Shown piece after piece: positions 52,761-61,544 of a stretch of 64,000 nt of DNA. Source of the stretch: Chloroflexota bacterium (GTDB taxonomy: Bacteria; Chloroflexota; Anaerolineae; Anaerolineales; UBA11579); assembly GCA_016191875.1 (NCBI GenBank), contig JACPVG010000029.1, positions 186,001 to 250,000 of the forward strand. Reading direction: 5' to 3'. A program made the translations under genes and the position numbers. The notes below the pieces were generated by a model. The model saw nothing but the letters and a program-made list of their open reading frames with translations. It was not told where the DNA came from and made no database searches. How positions within the stretch are numbered: position 1 is the stretch's first letter; each line of letters begins with the position of its first letter.

Positions 52761-54527
52761 GTGATGTTGGGGCGCAAAGACCAACTCAGCAAAACGAGAC
52801 AGCGCGGCCAGGGTCTGGTGGAATTTGCGCTGGCTCTTCCGATTCTGTTGCTGCTGTTGTTTGGCATCATCGAATTTGCCCGCTTGATGTTCATCTACAC
52901 AGTTGTGGCGACCGCCAGCCGCGAGGGCGCGCGCTATGGCGCTTCGGTGGGCAGCGGCGGCGGTACGGCCCAGTACATGGATTGCACCGGCATACGCAAC
53001 TATGCCGTGCGCATTGGCGCCCTGGCCGGGATGACCACCGGCAACATCGCTATTTTGTATGATGATGGGAATGGCGTAGTCACGCTCCCCAACCCGCCCA
53101 GCGTGCCGACCGCCAGCTATGATTCCGGTTCCGCCGATGTCACCCGATTTGCCAGTTGTGAAGCGCTGGTGGCGTCCACGGACGACGTGACGCTCGGCGA
53201 CCGAATCATCGTCACGACCTGGACGACCTTCACGCCCATGACCGGCCTGATCCCACAGATACCTACGTTCACGATCTCATCAACCAGCCGGCGCACCATC
53301 CTCAAGCAGGTCGTGCTGGTGGGCAATGCCGGCGGTGGGGGCGGGGGTGGAGGCGGTGGGGGCGGGGGCGGGAACACCGCGCCGACGGTAACCATCAATT
53401 CCCCATCCGGCGGGGAGACCTTTGCCAATGGGGCCACCGTGATGTTCACCGGCACGGCCACGGATACGCAGGACGGAAACATCAGCGGGAACATCTCCTG
53501 GAGTTCGAGCATTGACGGCAACCTGGGCACCGGCGCCAGCATCAGCACCAGTTCGCTGACTCCCGGAAACCACACAGTCATCGCCACTGTCACCGACGCG
53601 GGCGGCCTGCAAGGTTTTGACAATGTGAGTTTCACGGTTTCGTTCAGTTCCAATACGCCGCCATCCGTGGCGATTACTTCCCCGGCTAATAATACCTACA
53701 AGGATGAAGGCCAAACGATTTCATTTGCCGGTTCAGCCAACGACGCCCAGGACGGCGACATCAGCGGGAACATTGTATGGACCTCGAGCCTTGACGGAAA
53801 TATAGGGAACGGGTCAACCTTCAGTACGGATACGCTATCAGCGGGGACTCACACCATCACGGCCACCGTGACCGATTCGGGCGGGGAATCGGGGTCGGCC
53901 TCCATCACGGTGCAGATTTCGGCTGCGGGGGTTGACGACCCGCCGATCATGACGATCACCTCGTCGCCGGATGGCTTTGAGTTCGCTTATGGGACGACCA
54001 TCACCTTTACCGGCACATCCATCGACCCGGAGGATGGCAATATCAGCGCTTCCCAGGAATGGAATTCCAGCCTGGATGGAAGCCTGGGAACCGGCGTGAC
54101 GCTGACCACCTCGTCGTTGAGCGTGGGCACGCACACCATCAGCGCCACGGTGACGGATTCGGGGGGCAACGTGGTCACAGAGAGCATCACCATAACCATC
54201 AACACCTCGCCCGAGCCGCCGGTCTTCGCGGATGTAACCGCCAACAAGTCTGGCAGCACCTGCCAGAACGCGACGGTTTCGTGGACGCTGAACGGGGCCT
54301 GGACAACGAACCCCGGCTCCAACCCGATCAGTTACCAGATCCAGGTGGTCGGCGGCGGCACTGGCTCCACGACTACCCTGTCCTGGAATACAGGCTCCCT
54401 GGGCAACAATGAAACCCGCGAAGTGAACGTCAACGCCGTTTTCACCGGCGGGCCATACAGCAACCCGCTCTTTATCTCGTTCAAGTGCCAGGGCGGGTTT
54501 ATCACCGACGTCACTCACAGCCCATGA
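52761..54527 (+). CDS. TadE-like protein with three extracellular Ig/cadherin-like repeats
   Basis: 588 residues. A TadE signal-anchor is at about 18-45 (GQGLVEFALALPILLLLLFGIIEFARL). A pseudopilin-like domain follows, then 14 consecutive glycines (about residues 190-204). Three repeats of about 95 residues carry DxxDGNISGNI, LGTG and GTHTITATVTDSGG motifs, like bacterial Ig or PKD modules. It is probably a surface-displayed minor pilin or adhesin. The GTG at 52761 (GGAGG seven bases upstream) or the next codon ATG may start it. Confidence 0.82.
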   Translation: MMLGRKDQLSKTRQRGQGLVEFALALPILLLLLFGIIEFARLMFIYTVVATASREGARYGASVGSGGGTAQYMDCTGIRNYAVRIGALAGMTTGNIAILYDDGNGVVTLPNPPSVPTASYDSGSADVTRFASCEALVASTDDVTLGDRIIVTTWTTFTPMTGLIPQIPTFTISSTSRRTILKQVVLVGNAGGGGGGGGGGGGGGNTAPTVTINSPSGGETFANGATVMFTGTATDTQDGNISGNISWSSSIDGNLGTGASISTSSLTPGNHTVIATVTDAGGLQGFDNVSFTVSFSSNTPPSVAITSPANNTYKDEGQTISFAGSANDAQDGDISGNIVWTSSLDGNIGNGSTFSTDTLSAGTHTITATVTDSGGESGSASITVQISAAGVDDPPIMTITSSPDGFEFAYGTTITFTGTSIDPEDGNISASQEWNSSLDGSLGTGVTLTTSSLSVGTHTISATVTDSGGNVVTESITITINTSPEPPVFADVTANKSGSTCQNATVSWTLNGAWTTNPGSNPISYQIQVVGGGTGSTTTLSWNTGSLGNNETREVNVNAVFTGGPYSNPLFISFKCQGGFITDVTHSP

Positions 54528-54976
54528 TGCGCATAGACATGAACGAATCGAGAGCACATTTGCTGAGAGAGCAGGAACGCGGCCAGAGCCTGGTCGAGTT
54601 GGCCGTTTCCATGGTGCTGATCATGACCCTGCTGGCGGGGGCAGTGGATATCGGACGCATCTTCTATACCTACGTTTCAATCCTGGATGCCTCTCAGGAG
54701 GGAGCGGTCTATGCCGCCATCGAGCCGGGCGTGGATGCCGACATCATCGCTCGCGCCACCAACTCTTCAACCGCACCCATCGACCTGCGTAATGATCCCA
54801 ACGTTTCGGTTACGGTTTCCCCGGTGGCCGCTTCGCGTTGTGCGGGGGCGCAGGCGACAGTGGCTGTCACATATAACTATACATTCACAATGCCGTTCGT
54901 CGGAACCTTCGTGCCTTTCGCCAGCATCCCCATCACCGCCACCACGTCGTCCATCATCTTGCGCGACGATTGCTGA
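54524..54976 (+). CDS. TadE-like pseudopilin
   Basis: 150 residues. The TadE class III signal has RGQSLVELAVSMVLIMTLLAGAVDIGRIF (about 19-47), with the Glu five residues into the helix as in Flp-type pilins. A small Cys-containing outer domain follows (C106, C150). The start overlaps the preceding gene by four bases (ATGA), so both belong to one operon. Confidence 0.82.
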   Translation: MMRIDMNESRAHLLREQERGQSLVELAVSMVLIMTLLAGAVDIGRIFYTYVSILDASQEGAVYAAIEPGVDADIIARATNSSTAPIDLRNDPNVSVTVSPVAASRCAGAQATVAVTYNYTFTMPFVGTFVPFASIPITATTSSIILRDDC

Positions 54977-54980
54977 ACTA

Positions 54981-55006
54981 AAAGGCGGCCCGGAGGCCGC
55001 CTTTTT
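54981..55006 (+). terminator. bidirectional intrinsic terminator
   Basis: AAAGGCGGCC pairs with GGCCGCCTTT around CGGA, followed by TTC and preceded by AAAA. It lies between the convergent TadE and TadG-like genes and would work in both directions. Confidence 0.9.
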
Positions 55007-55009
55007 CTG

Positions 55010-56293
55010 TCATTGCATAAGCTCGATGATGGGCGGGACTTCGAAGGTGCGATCCTCGTCGTAGGTGACCTTGAACGAGCCGCTACCGTTGCCTTCCACG
55101 CGCTTGCTGATGACCTGCCCGACCACGCTGGTCTCGTCGGAACTGGAGCCGCCGCCGCGGGCCTGGACGGTGGAGTTGATGGCGTAGATCAGCCCGAAGA
55201 TGGCATCGCCGCCGTTGCCGCGCACTTCGATGCTGCTGGAGTTGCTGCGGCTGACAAAGATGGCGATGCCCTTGTACGTGCAACTGGCCGTGCGGTCGCC
55301 ATCCGTGCCGAGGCAGTTGTCGGCGGTGGGGGCTGAAATCGTCATGCCGGCGTTGCCGGTAAAGCGCAGGCCGCCGTCGATGAAGTAGAGTACGACTCCA
55401 TCGCCGGAAAGTCCGCTGTTGCCGCTGAGAGCGAGATCGCCGCTGATGCAATAAATCCCAGGGTCAAGCGTTCCGCCGTTTCCCAGGTCGCTGCCATTCA
55501 CGTTGCCCGGAGTGAACACTCCTCCGCTCTCCGTGCTGCTGGAGGTGCACTGAGGTTCTTCCAGGAAACTGAGCGGGTCGTCTATCGGTTTTCCATTGTT
55601 CTGGCCGGTGTTGATCGGGTTGGGTGAGACCATCCCATTCCCTGAATAGGTGTAGTTGCCAGTGCTGTTGATGCCGGTATCCGAGGTGATGCCGTAGCCG
55701 TTGTTGCCGGGGTCGAGGGCGCAACTGCTACCGCTGGTCTCGGTGGTATTAAGCCAGATGCCGCCGCCGAAGGCCTGTACGCCGCCGCTGTTGCCGCCGC
55801 CGGTGATCTCGATCGTATTGTCCCCGTCCTCCGCGCAGTTGCTCAACGTGACGATGGCGTTGCCGGTGACCGGCGAGTTGCGACCGTAGGCGCGGGCCAC
55901 CGCTTCGACCTGGTTGGCGAGCTGGCCGGACCACACAAATTGAATGAGCGAGGTATCTGTGAGGGCCCAGATCTTGACCTGGATGTATTCATCGTCCCCG
56001 GCGTAGGGGCCATCGGCGGGCGGGTAGTTGACCGTGACGGTGTTGGTGGTGCCGTCATTATTGAAGCCGTTCACCGCCGCAAGCGCGAGGGCATCTGCGA
56101 CCTCATCGCCTTCGTTGATGACGGCCAGGGCGGCCGCCAGGGCGGCGTTATCGGCGGCGTTCTGGGCGTCGCGCCGGTCGGCGTAGACACGACCGCCATC
56201 GATGGCCAGGGCGGTGAAGCCCAGCAAGGCGACCATAACAGCCATGATCAAGACTATCGCCTGGCCACGCTCGTAACCACTTGTGGAATGCAT
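55010..56293 (-). CDS. TadG-like surface protein, copy A
   Basis: 427 residues. The N-terminal Flp/TadG anchor (RGQAIVLIMAVMVALLGFTALAIDGGRVYADRR) is followed by the usual AQNAADNAALAAA helix. The long outer part is rich in Gly, Asn and Ser and continues with beta-helix-like repeats ending in DRTFEVPPIIELMQ. It would be displayed on the cell surface with the TadE proteins. AGGAA lies upstream of the ATG at 56293. Its neighbour at 56506 is a near-twin of the same length. Confidence 0.82.
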   Translation of the reverse strand: MHSTSGYERGQAIVLIMAVMVALLGFTALAIDGGRVYADRRDAQNAADNAALAAALAVINEGDEVADALALAAVNGFNNDGTTNTVTVNYPPADGPYAGDDEYIQVKIWALTDTSLIQFVWSGQLANQVEAVARAYGRNSPVTGNAIVTLSNCAEDGDNTIEITGGGNSGGVQAFGGGIWLNTTETSGSSCALDPGNNGYGITSDTGINSTGNYTYSGNGMVSPNPINTGQNNGKPIDDPLSFLEEPQCTSSSTESGGVFTPGNVNGSDLGNGGTLDPGIYCISGDLALSGNSGLSGDGVVLYFIDGGLRFTGNAGMTISAPTADNCLGTDGDRTASCTYKGIAIFVSRSNSSSIEVRGNGGDAIFGLIYAINSTVQARGGGSSSDETSVVGQVISKRVEGNGSGSFKVTYDEDRTFEVPPIIELMQ

Positions 56294-56437
56294 AGGATAA
56301 ATTCCTTTCTCCAATAAATCGTTTATCCCGCTTCTTGCCCCTGGCCCGTCCCTGCAAATGTGGAATGAATTATCCCATAGTTGCCTTTTTGCGCGGCCGG
56401 GCAAATGGCACTTAAGTACTAGTCGCCTGGTGATAGG

Positions 56438-56476
56438 CAAAAATCGAGGCGGCCAATGCCACCTGGCCGCCTCGAT
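56438..56476 (-). terminator. intrinsic terminator of TadG-like copy B
   Basis: Twelve-base stem (56443-56454 with 56465-56476). On the minus strand it is followed by TTTTT. Confidence 0.85.
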
Positions 56477-56505
56477 AGGAATTTCCGAACTCCTTTGGTT
56501 GTTGT

Positions 56506-57789
56506 CTATTGTTGCAGTTCGATGATGGGCGGGACTTCGAAGGTGCGATCCTCGTCGTAGGTAACCTTGAACGAGCCGCTGCCGTTGCCTTCCACGCGTT
56601 TGCTGATGATCTGCCCGACCACGTTGGTTTCATCGCTGCTGGAGCCGCCGCCGCGCGCCTGGACAGTGGAGTTGATGGCGTAGATGAGGCCGAAGACGGC
56701 GTCTCCGCCGTTGCCGCGCACCTCGATGCTGCTGGAATTGCTGCGGCTGACGAAAATGGCAATGCCTTTGTACGTGCAGGAGGCGGTGCGGTCGCCCTCG
56801 GTGCCGAGGCAGTTGGAGTCAGTGGGGGCCGAAATCGTCATGCCGGCGTTGCCGGTAAAGCGCAACCCGCCGTCGATGAAGTACAACACAACGCCCTCGC
56901 CGGAGAGCGCATTGTTGCCGCTGACGTCTACATCACCGGAGATGCAGTAGATTCCCGGTTGCAGTACCCCACCATTGCTCAGGTCGCTGCCGTTGATGTT
57001 GCCGGGGGTGAAGTTGCCACCGCTCTCTGTGCTACTGGAGGTGCACTGAGGTTCTTCCAGGAAACTGAGCGGGTCGTCTATCGGTTTTCCGTTGTTCTGG
57101 CCGGTGTTGATGGGTGTGGGAGACAGGTTGGTCTCGCCGGAGTAAGAATAGTTGCCCGTGCTATTGATGCCTGTGTCCGATGTGACGCCGTAGCCGGTAT
57201 TGCCGGGGTCAATCGCGCAACCGCTGCCGCTCTCGGTGGTATTGATCCAGATGCCACCGCCATAGGCCTGCACGCCGCCGCTGTTGCCGCCGCCGGTAAT
57301 CTCAATTGTGTTGCCGCCATCCACGGCGCAATTGCCGAGCGTGACGATGGCATTGCCGCTGACCGGCGAGTTGCGGCCATAGGCGCGGGCCACGGCCTCA
57401 ACCTGGTTGGCGAGCTGGTCAGGCCAGACGAACTGGATGAGCGACGTGTCCGTAACGGCCCAGATCTTGACCTGCACGTATTCATCGTCGCCGGCGTAAG
57501 GGCCATCGGTGGGGGGATAGTAGACCAAAACGGTGTTTGTCGTTCCGTCGTTATCGAAACCATTGATGTCGGCGATGGAGAGCGCCGCGGTCGTGTGGTT
57601 GCCTTCGTTGATGATGGCCAGGGCGGCCGCCAGGGCGGCGTTATCGGCAGCGTTCTGGGCGTCGCGGCGGTCAGCATACACCCGGCCGCCATCCACCGCC
57701 AGCGCGGTGAATCCCAAGAGGGCGACCATGACGGCCATGATCAGGACAACCACCTGGCCGCGTTCGTACGTGTGGATTGTATTTGTCAT
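56506..57789 (-). CDS. TadG-like surface protein, copy B
   Basis: 427 residues, the same length as copy A and nearly identical to it over long blocks. The N-terminal anchor is RGQVVVLIMAVMVALLGFTALAVDGG. Differences cluster at about residues 60-80 and in the central Asn/Ser-rich part. The C-terminal 150 residues differ at only a few positions. AGGTG precedes the ATG at 57789. The two copies have separate terminators. Confidence 0.82.
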   Translation of the reverse strand: MTNTIHTYERGQVVVLIMAVMVALLGFTALAVDGGRVYADRRDAQNAADNAALAAALAIINEGNHTTAALSIADINGFDNDGTTNTVLVYYPPTDGPYAGDDEYVQVKIWAVTDTSLIQFVWPDQLANQVEAVARAYGRNSPVSGNAIVTLGNCAVDGGNTIEITGGGNSGGVQAYGGGIWINTTESGSGCAIDPGNTGYGVTSDTGINSTGNYSYSGETNLSPTPINTGQNNGKPIDDPLSFLEEPQCTSSSTESGGNFTPGNINGSDLSNGGVLQPGIYCISGDVDVSGNNALSGEGVVLYFIDGGLRFTGNAGMTISAPTDSNCLGTEGDRTASCTYKGIAIFVSRSNSSSIEVRGNGGDAVFGLIYAINSTVQARGGGSSSDETNVVGQIISKRVEGNGSGSFKVTYDEDRTFEVPPIIELQQ

Positions 57790-57938
57790 GCTGCACCTCT
57801 TCCCATGTTGCGTGTCTCTTCAATATTAACGCCAAATCCTCGAATTAATTACAAAGATGAATGACAAATTGGTACTACTTGCAGTTCTGTCATTAACCTG
57901 GCATGTTGGCGATTGTGGCGGCCCGCCGTTTCCGCCGC

Positions 57939-57944
57939 TATACT
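57939..57944 (+). promoter_or_regulatory. candidate -10 box upstream of mscL
   Basis: TATACT about 130 bases before mscL; no -35 with standard spacing was found. The leader between contains a short hairpin-forming CGGAC/GTCCG segment and nothing else I can name. Confidence 0.3.
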
Positions 57945-58074
57945 GAGGGTAAGAACGAATCGTATTGCTCGATATTGATCCTCCGGACTGGAGCGTAGCG
58001 GTCCGCGGAAGCCTGAAGGGAATCCTTCGAAGAAACTGGAGCATGGCAAAACCTGAGAGGAGAAACCAGACCTG

Positions 58075-58434
58075 TTGAAGGAGTTCAGAGAATTCGCTTT
58101 GAAGGGCGATGTGCTGGACCTGGCAATCGGAATCATCCTGGGAGCGAATTTCAACGCCATCGTAAATTCGCTTGTCCAGGATATCGTTATGCCGCCGCTA
58201 GGGATGCTATTGGGAGGAGCAGATTTCGCCCAGTTCGATTTCCTGTTGAAGCAAGGCATTCCGGCCGGGCCATATGGTTCGCTGGAGGCCGCTCAGGGCG
58301 CCGGGGCAGTCACGTTAAATTACGGTGCATTCATCAGCGTTCTGATGAGTTTCCTGATCATTGCCATCGTGCTGTTCTTCCTGGTGTGGGGAATAAATCG
58401 ATTCCGCTCCAGACTGGAAGAAGGAGTGCCCTGA
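58075..58434 (+). CDS. mscL: large-conductance mechanosensitive channel MscL
   Basis: 119 residues. The first helix has KEFREFALKGDVLDLAIGIILGANFNAIVNSLVQDIVMPPLG, the pore-forming motif of MscL. The second transmembrane helix is near 80-102 and a charged tail ends the protein. It releases solutes when turgor drops suddenly. It starts with TTG; AGGAGA lies 11 bases upstream. A 12-codon frame from ATG 58043 ends at TGA 58076-58078, overlapping the TTG, and could couple translation. Confidence 0.95.
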   Translation: MKEFREFALKGDVLDLAIGIILGANFNAIVNSLVQDIVMPPLGMLLGGADFAQFDFLLKQGIPAGPYGSLEAAQGAGAVTLNYGAFISVLMSFLIIAIVLFFLVWGINRFRSRLEEGVP

Positions 58435-58484
58435 GTTCTGAAAACTCGGAGCAGATTTTAGTTTCGCAGTTTATGTGCGGATAC

Positions 58485-58490
58485 TATAAT
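58485..58490 (+). promoter_or_regulatory. -10 box for the secreted protein gene at 58555
   Basis: TATAAT with only a poor -35 candidate upstream (TTTCGC). Confidence 0.4.
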
Positions 58491-58554
58491 TCTGGTACGA
58501 CTTGTGCAATGTATGCTTTGCAGGCAACGGCCTGAACAGTGCTGGAGGCTTCTC

Positions 58555-59196
58555 ATGCGCGACAAAAAACTATTGACCCAGATCACGCTGCTGGTATTGC
58601 TTCTGGCGGTAGGTTTCGGCAGCAGCCTTCAGGCGATTGCCCAGGATGGCGACGTTCAGATGAAATCGCAGAGCATCGCCGCTGGCAATAGCTACGATAT
58701 CTCGATCGGCAAGGCCGGCGTTTATCTCAGCGAAACACTGATGACGGGGACGATCGTTATTACTCGGGAGGAATCCGTCAAGGCGCACTCCGGCGGTTGC
58801 CGCCTGTCGATAGCCACCTATCCCTGTGGAAACCGTTCGCATCTCATCGTGTGGCAGCAGCGCATGCTGGAGGTTCACGTCTACCAGGAAGGCGGCAAGG
58901 AGTATCCCTTTATCAAGGGCCTGGCCTACGTCTATTTCAACCTTGATCTCTTGACCCGGCGCGCCTGGGAAAAGGACAAGGATGGGCGAATGAGCATCTG
59001 GTGGTGGGATGCATTCAATATCAAATGGGTGAAATGCCCTACCTTTCTCAAGCGCGATGCCAGCGCCCCACAGGGCAGACTTGTGTGTTACCTGGAAGAA
59101 ATGGGCACGTATGGCCTGGGAGTCAGGCAGGAAGACCTGATTATCAAGTTGATCAAACTGGGTATCATTACGGTCACTCCGACCAAGAAGCCCTGA
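58555..59196 (+). CDS. exported protein of unknown function
   Basis: 213 residues. The signal peptide has a basic start (MRDKKLL) and a hydrophobic core ending at about residue 29 (LQAIAQ). The mature domain is beta-rich with Cys residues (GGCRLSIATYPCGN, WVKCPTFLKR, RLVCYLEEMG). Several aromatic stretches (MSIWWWDAFNIKW) suggest a compact secreted fold. No family is recognised. GAGG lies six bases before the ATG. It stands alone between its own promoter and terminator. Confidence 0.7.
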   Translation: MRDKKLLTQITLLVLLLAVGFGSSLQAIAQDGDVQMKSQSIAAGNSYDISIGKAGVYLSETLMTGTIVITREESVKAHSGGCRLSIATYPCGNRSHLIVWQQRMLEVHVYQEGGKEYPFIKGLAYVYFNLDLLTRRAWEKDKDGRMSIWWWDAFNIKWVKCPTFLKRDASAPQGRLVCYLEEMGTYGLGVRQEDLIIKLIKLGIITVTPTKKP

Positions 59197-59220
59197 TCAC
59201 TGTCCGGGATGTGCCAGGTC

Positions 59221-59252
59221 GAGACCGCTCCGATGGGGCGGTCTCTTTGTTT
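59221..59252 (+). terminator. intrinsic terminator
   Basis: GAGACCGC (59221-59228) pairs with GCGGTCTC (59238-59245), followed by TTTGTTT. Confidence 0.85.
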
Positions 59253-59303
59253 GGGCGGACCGAGGTTGCCAACAACTTGCAACCGGATTGAGCCGTCTCC
59301 GTA

Positions 59304-59309
59304 TATACT
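59304..59309 (+). promoter_or_regulatory. -10 box upstream of the ECF sigma gene at 59320
   Basis: TATACT ten bases before the ATG, near the spacing expected for a leaderless or very short-leader transcript. Confidence 0.5.
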
Positions 59310-59319
59310 GGTAGCAGCC

Positions 59320-59937
59320 ATGTTGCATGGGAGCAGGACATTGCAATCCGAAGAATCTGAATGGTTGACCCTGGCCCGGTCGGGTGATGACGAGGCCTTC
59401 GCTGAACTTGTTGAAGCCTACCAGCGGCCAGTGTACAACCTATGCTACCGGATGCTCGGCAACGCCGGCGATGCCGAAGATGCCGCGCAAGAGACCTTCA
59501 TCCGCGCTTATCGCGCGCTGAACAGCTACGACCCGGCGCGCAAATTCTCGACCTGGCTGTTGAGTATTGCATCCAACTACTGCATAGACCAGCATCGCCG
59601 TCGCAGGCTTCAAACGTTTTCATATGATGCGCTGCCTGTGCCGGAGATCGCCGACTCTTCGCCGGGATTGGAGAGCCATGCGGTTTACCACCAAGATCAG
59701 GCGGTGGTGCAACGGATGCTGGCCCTGTTGGGGCCGGTGGACAGAAACGCGGTGATCATGCGTTATTGGTATGAGTACTCCTACGAGGAAATCGCTGAGG
59801 CGCTGGATCTGTCCGTGAGCGCAGTCAAGAGCCGGTTGCATCGCGCCCGGCGGGAGTTGGCTGCCGGGTGGAGCCAGGAGGAACGAACTCTTGAGGCCCG
59901 GCTGGAAAGGAAACAACATGAGTCACCCGCTTATTGA
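59320..59937 (+). CDS. ECF RNA polymerase sigma factor
   Basis: 205 residues. Region 2 has FAELVEAYQRPVYNLCYRMLGN, DAEDAAQETFIRAYRAL and FSTWLLSIASNYCIDQHRRR. Region 4 has VDRNAVIMRYWYEYSYEEIAEALDLSVSAVKSRLHRARREL. It is close to the RpoE/SigW group. The next gene starts 20 bases before its stop, as for a sigma/regulator pair. Confidence 0.93.
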   Translation: MLHGSRTLQSEESEWLTLARSGDDEAFAELVEAYQRPVYNLCYRMLGNAGDAEDAAQETFIRAYRALNSYDPARKFSTWLLSIASNYCIDQHRRRRLQTFSYDALPVPEIADSSPGLESHAVYHQDQAVVQRMLALLGPVDRNAVIMRYWYEYSYEEIAEALDLSVSAVKSRLHRARRELAAGWSQEERTLEARLERKQHESPAY

Positions 59938-60379
59938 AGAGGGCAATTTGAATCAGGTCTGGGAAGAAATCGAGGTCGCGTTCGGCGGTGCAGGATTTGT
60001 TCAACCCGCTCCCGGTTTCTCGGCGCGGTTCCGGCTGCGGCTGAACGCGCGCCGCGCTGCGGAAGAGCGCCGCCGGGGCTTTCTGGTAGCGGTTCTGTGG
60101 ATAGGCGTGGCGCTTCTGGCGGCTGCTGTGTTGGCCTGGCTGTTTGCGCCAGTGCTCGCCAATCCAGTCGATCTGTTTTCGAGGGCGATTCAAAAGGGCT
60201 GGAACGTCCTGACCTATCTAGGCACTCTGCTGGCTATTGTATCCTCAGTGTATCAGTTCCTGCCCGATCTGGTCTCGCCTTCGCTGGTCTACAGCCTCCT
60301 GGCAGTGCTGGCGGCAGCGGCAAGTTGGGCCTATTCCACGCTGCGGGATTACGCATTTGTGCGAGGTGTGCGGTTATGA
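59918..60379 (+). CDS. membrane protein, probable anti-sigma partner
   Basis: 153 residues. A cytosolic N-terminus of about 55 residues, with an Arg-rich stretch (RFRLRLNARRAAEERRRG), precedes about three transmembrane helices (about 58-80, 96-115 and 122-140). It overlaps the sigma gene by 20 bases and the next gene by four. GGAAAGGA lies about six bases before the ATG. The sigma-binding role is inferred from position. Confidence 0.65.
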   Translation: MSHPLIEEGNLNQVWEEIEVAFGGAGFVQPAPGFSARFRLRLNARRAAEERRRGFLVAVLWIGVALLAAAVLAWLFAPVLANPVDLFSRAIQKGWNVLTYLGTLLAIVSSVYQFLPDLVSPSLVYSLLAVLAAAASWAYSTLRDYAFVRGVRL

Positions 60380-61410
60380 AGATCCAGAAATTGCTGATGG
60401 CATTCATGATGATGTGTTTGCTGCTGGTTTTCCCGCAGGATGTGAACGCGGCTGGTTTGGGCCGCCCCGTGCTGGATGACCGCATTATCATGGGAGGCAC
60501 CTTCACGCTGGAGGCCGGTGAAGTGCAAGATGGCAGTCTGCTGGTATTGGGCGGCGTGGTGCAACTGGAGGCAGGCTCGCGCGTTGCGCGGGATGTCGTC
60601 GTGCTGGCCGGCACGGTCTCGATGGCAGGCGAAGTCGAGGGCAATGTGGTGGCGATTGGAGGGGTCGTAGCGCTGGCTGAGACTGTGTTCATCCATGGTG
60701 ACTTGATCGCCCCGGCGTCGGTTGTCAGCATTTCTGAAGCCGCGGTGGTCGAAGGACAAATAATGACCGACCTGCCCGCGCTCCGCGTCACGCTGCCGGA
60801 AGCGCCGGCTGTGCCGCCTGTTCCCCAGGCGGAAATCAGCCGGCCTGGCGCCATGAGTCTGGTCCTGGAGGCATTACAGCCTTTCTTCAGGGGCGTCTGG
60901 TTGATCTTTGTGTCGGCGGTTGCGGCGGCGCTTGGCGTGCTGGTGTACGTGTTCCTGCCCCAACAGACCCGGCTAGCCAGCGAGGCCGCCGGCGCGCAGC
61001 CGGCTGTAGCCGGCGGCGTTGGATTGCTTTCCATCGGGCTCTTGTTTCCGCTGGCTTTCTTTCTGGGCATTACAATTCTGCTTATCCCGGTTTCCGCCGC
61101 GCTGCTTCTGGTGGCAGGCATTGCCTGGGTATTCGGCTGGATCGCAACCGGCCAGGAGGCGGGCCGAAGAGTGGCTGAAGCATTCGGCCAGGATTGGAGC
61201 ACGGCTGCCCAGGTGGGAATCGGTACATTTGTACTCACGCTAGTGGTCGGCAGCGTCGGGCTGATCTTCTGGGAATTTCTGGGCGTGATCGCGCTGATGA
61301 TTGTGGGGGGAGTGGGAATGGGTGCGGTGGTGCTTACCCGTTTCGGCACCCGCTCTTATGAGTCACCTGCCGTGCAAAACCCGCCGGGCCGGCCCGGAAT
61401 CGACTTCTGA
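60376..61410 (+). CDS. exported bactofilin-like/polytopic membrane protein
   Basis: 344 residues. A signal peptide (about 1-25, ending DVNAA) is followed by a beta-helix of bactofilin type with repeats such as GSLLVLGGVVQLEAGSRVARDVVVLAGTVSMAGEVEGNVVAIGG. About four transmembrane helices follow (about 175-310). The beta-helix would be extracytoplasmic. It overlaps the preceding gene by four bases and is the third gene of the ECF operon, so it may sense or respond to envelope state. Confidence 0.72.
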   Translation: MKIQKLLMAFMMMCLLLVFPQDVNAAGLGRPVLDDRIIMGGTFTLEAGEVQDGSLLVLGGVVQLEAGSRVARDVVVLAGTVSMAGEVEGNVVAIGGVVALAETVFIHGDLIAPASVVSISEAAVVEGQIMTDLPALRVTLPEAPAVPPVPQAEISRPGAMSLVLEALQPFFRGVWLIFVSAVAAALGVLVYVFLPQQTRLASEAAGAQPAVAGGVGLLSIGLLFPLAFFLGITILLIPVSAALLLVAGIAWVFGWIATGQEAGRRVAEAFGQDWSTAAQVGIGTFVLTLVVGSVGLIFWEFLGVIALMIVGGVGMGAVVLTRFGTRSYESPAVQNPPGRPGIDF

Positions 61411-61544
61411 AAGCCGTACTCCGGGGAGCGGAAAACCTTCATGTTATACTCGCTCGCAAATGAAGGCGAGTAATTATTGTATCTGTGAGCAACTAATCCA
61501 TAATCCCGGGGTTATCCTGAGTGAGTCTACCTGTGAGGCCTGGT

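Noticed and set aside
56509-57864. A 451-codon plus-strand frame opposite TadG-like copy B.
   Set aside because: The minus-strand gene has a signal anchor, a ribosome site and a paralogue; the plus frame is its shadow.
60234-61349. A 371-codon minus-strand frame.
   Set aside because: It is antisense to the bactofilin-like gene, which has a signal peptide and operon overlap; the frame has Ser/Thr/Pro-rich shadow composition.
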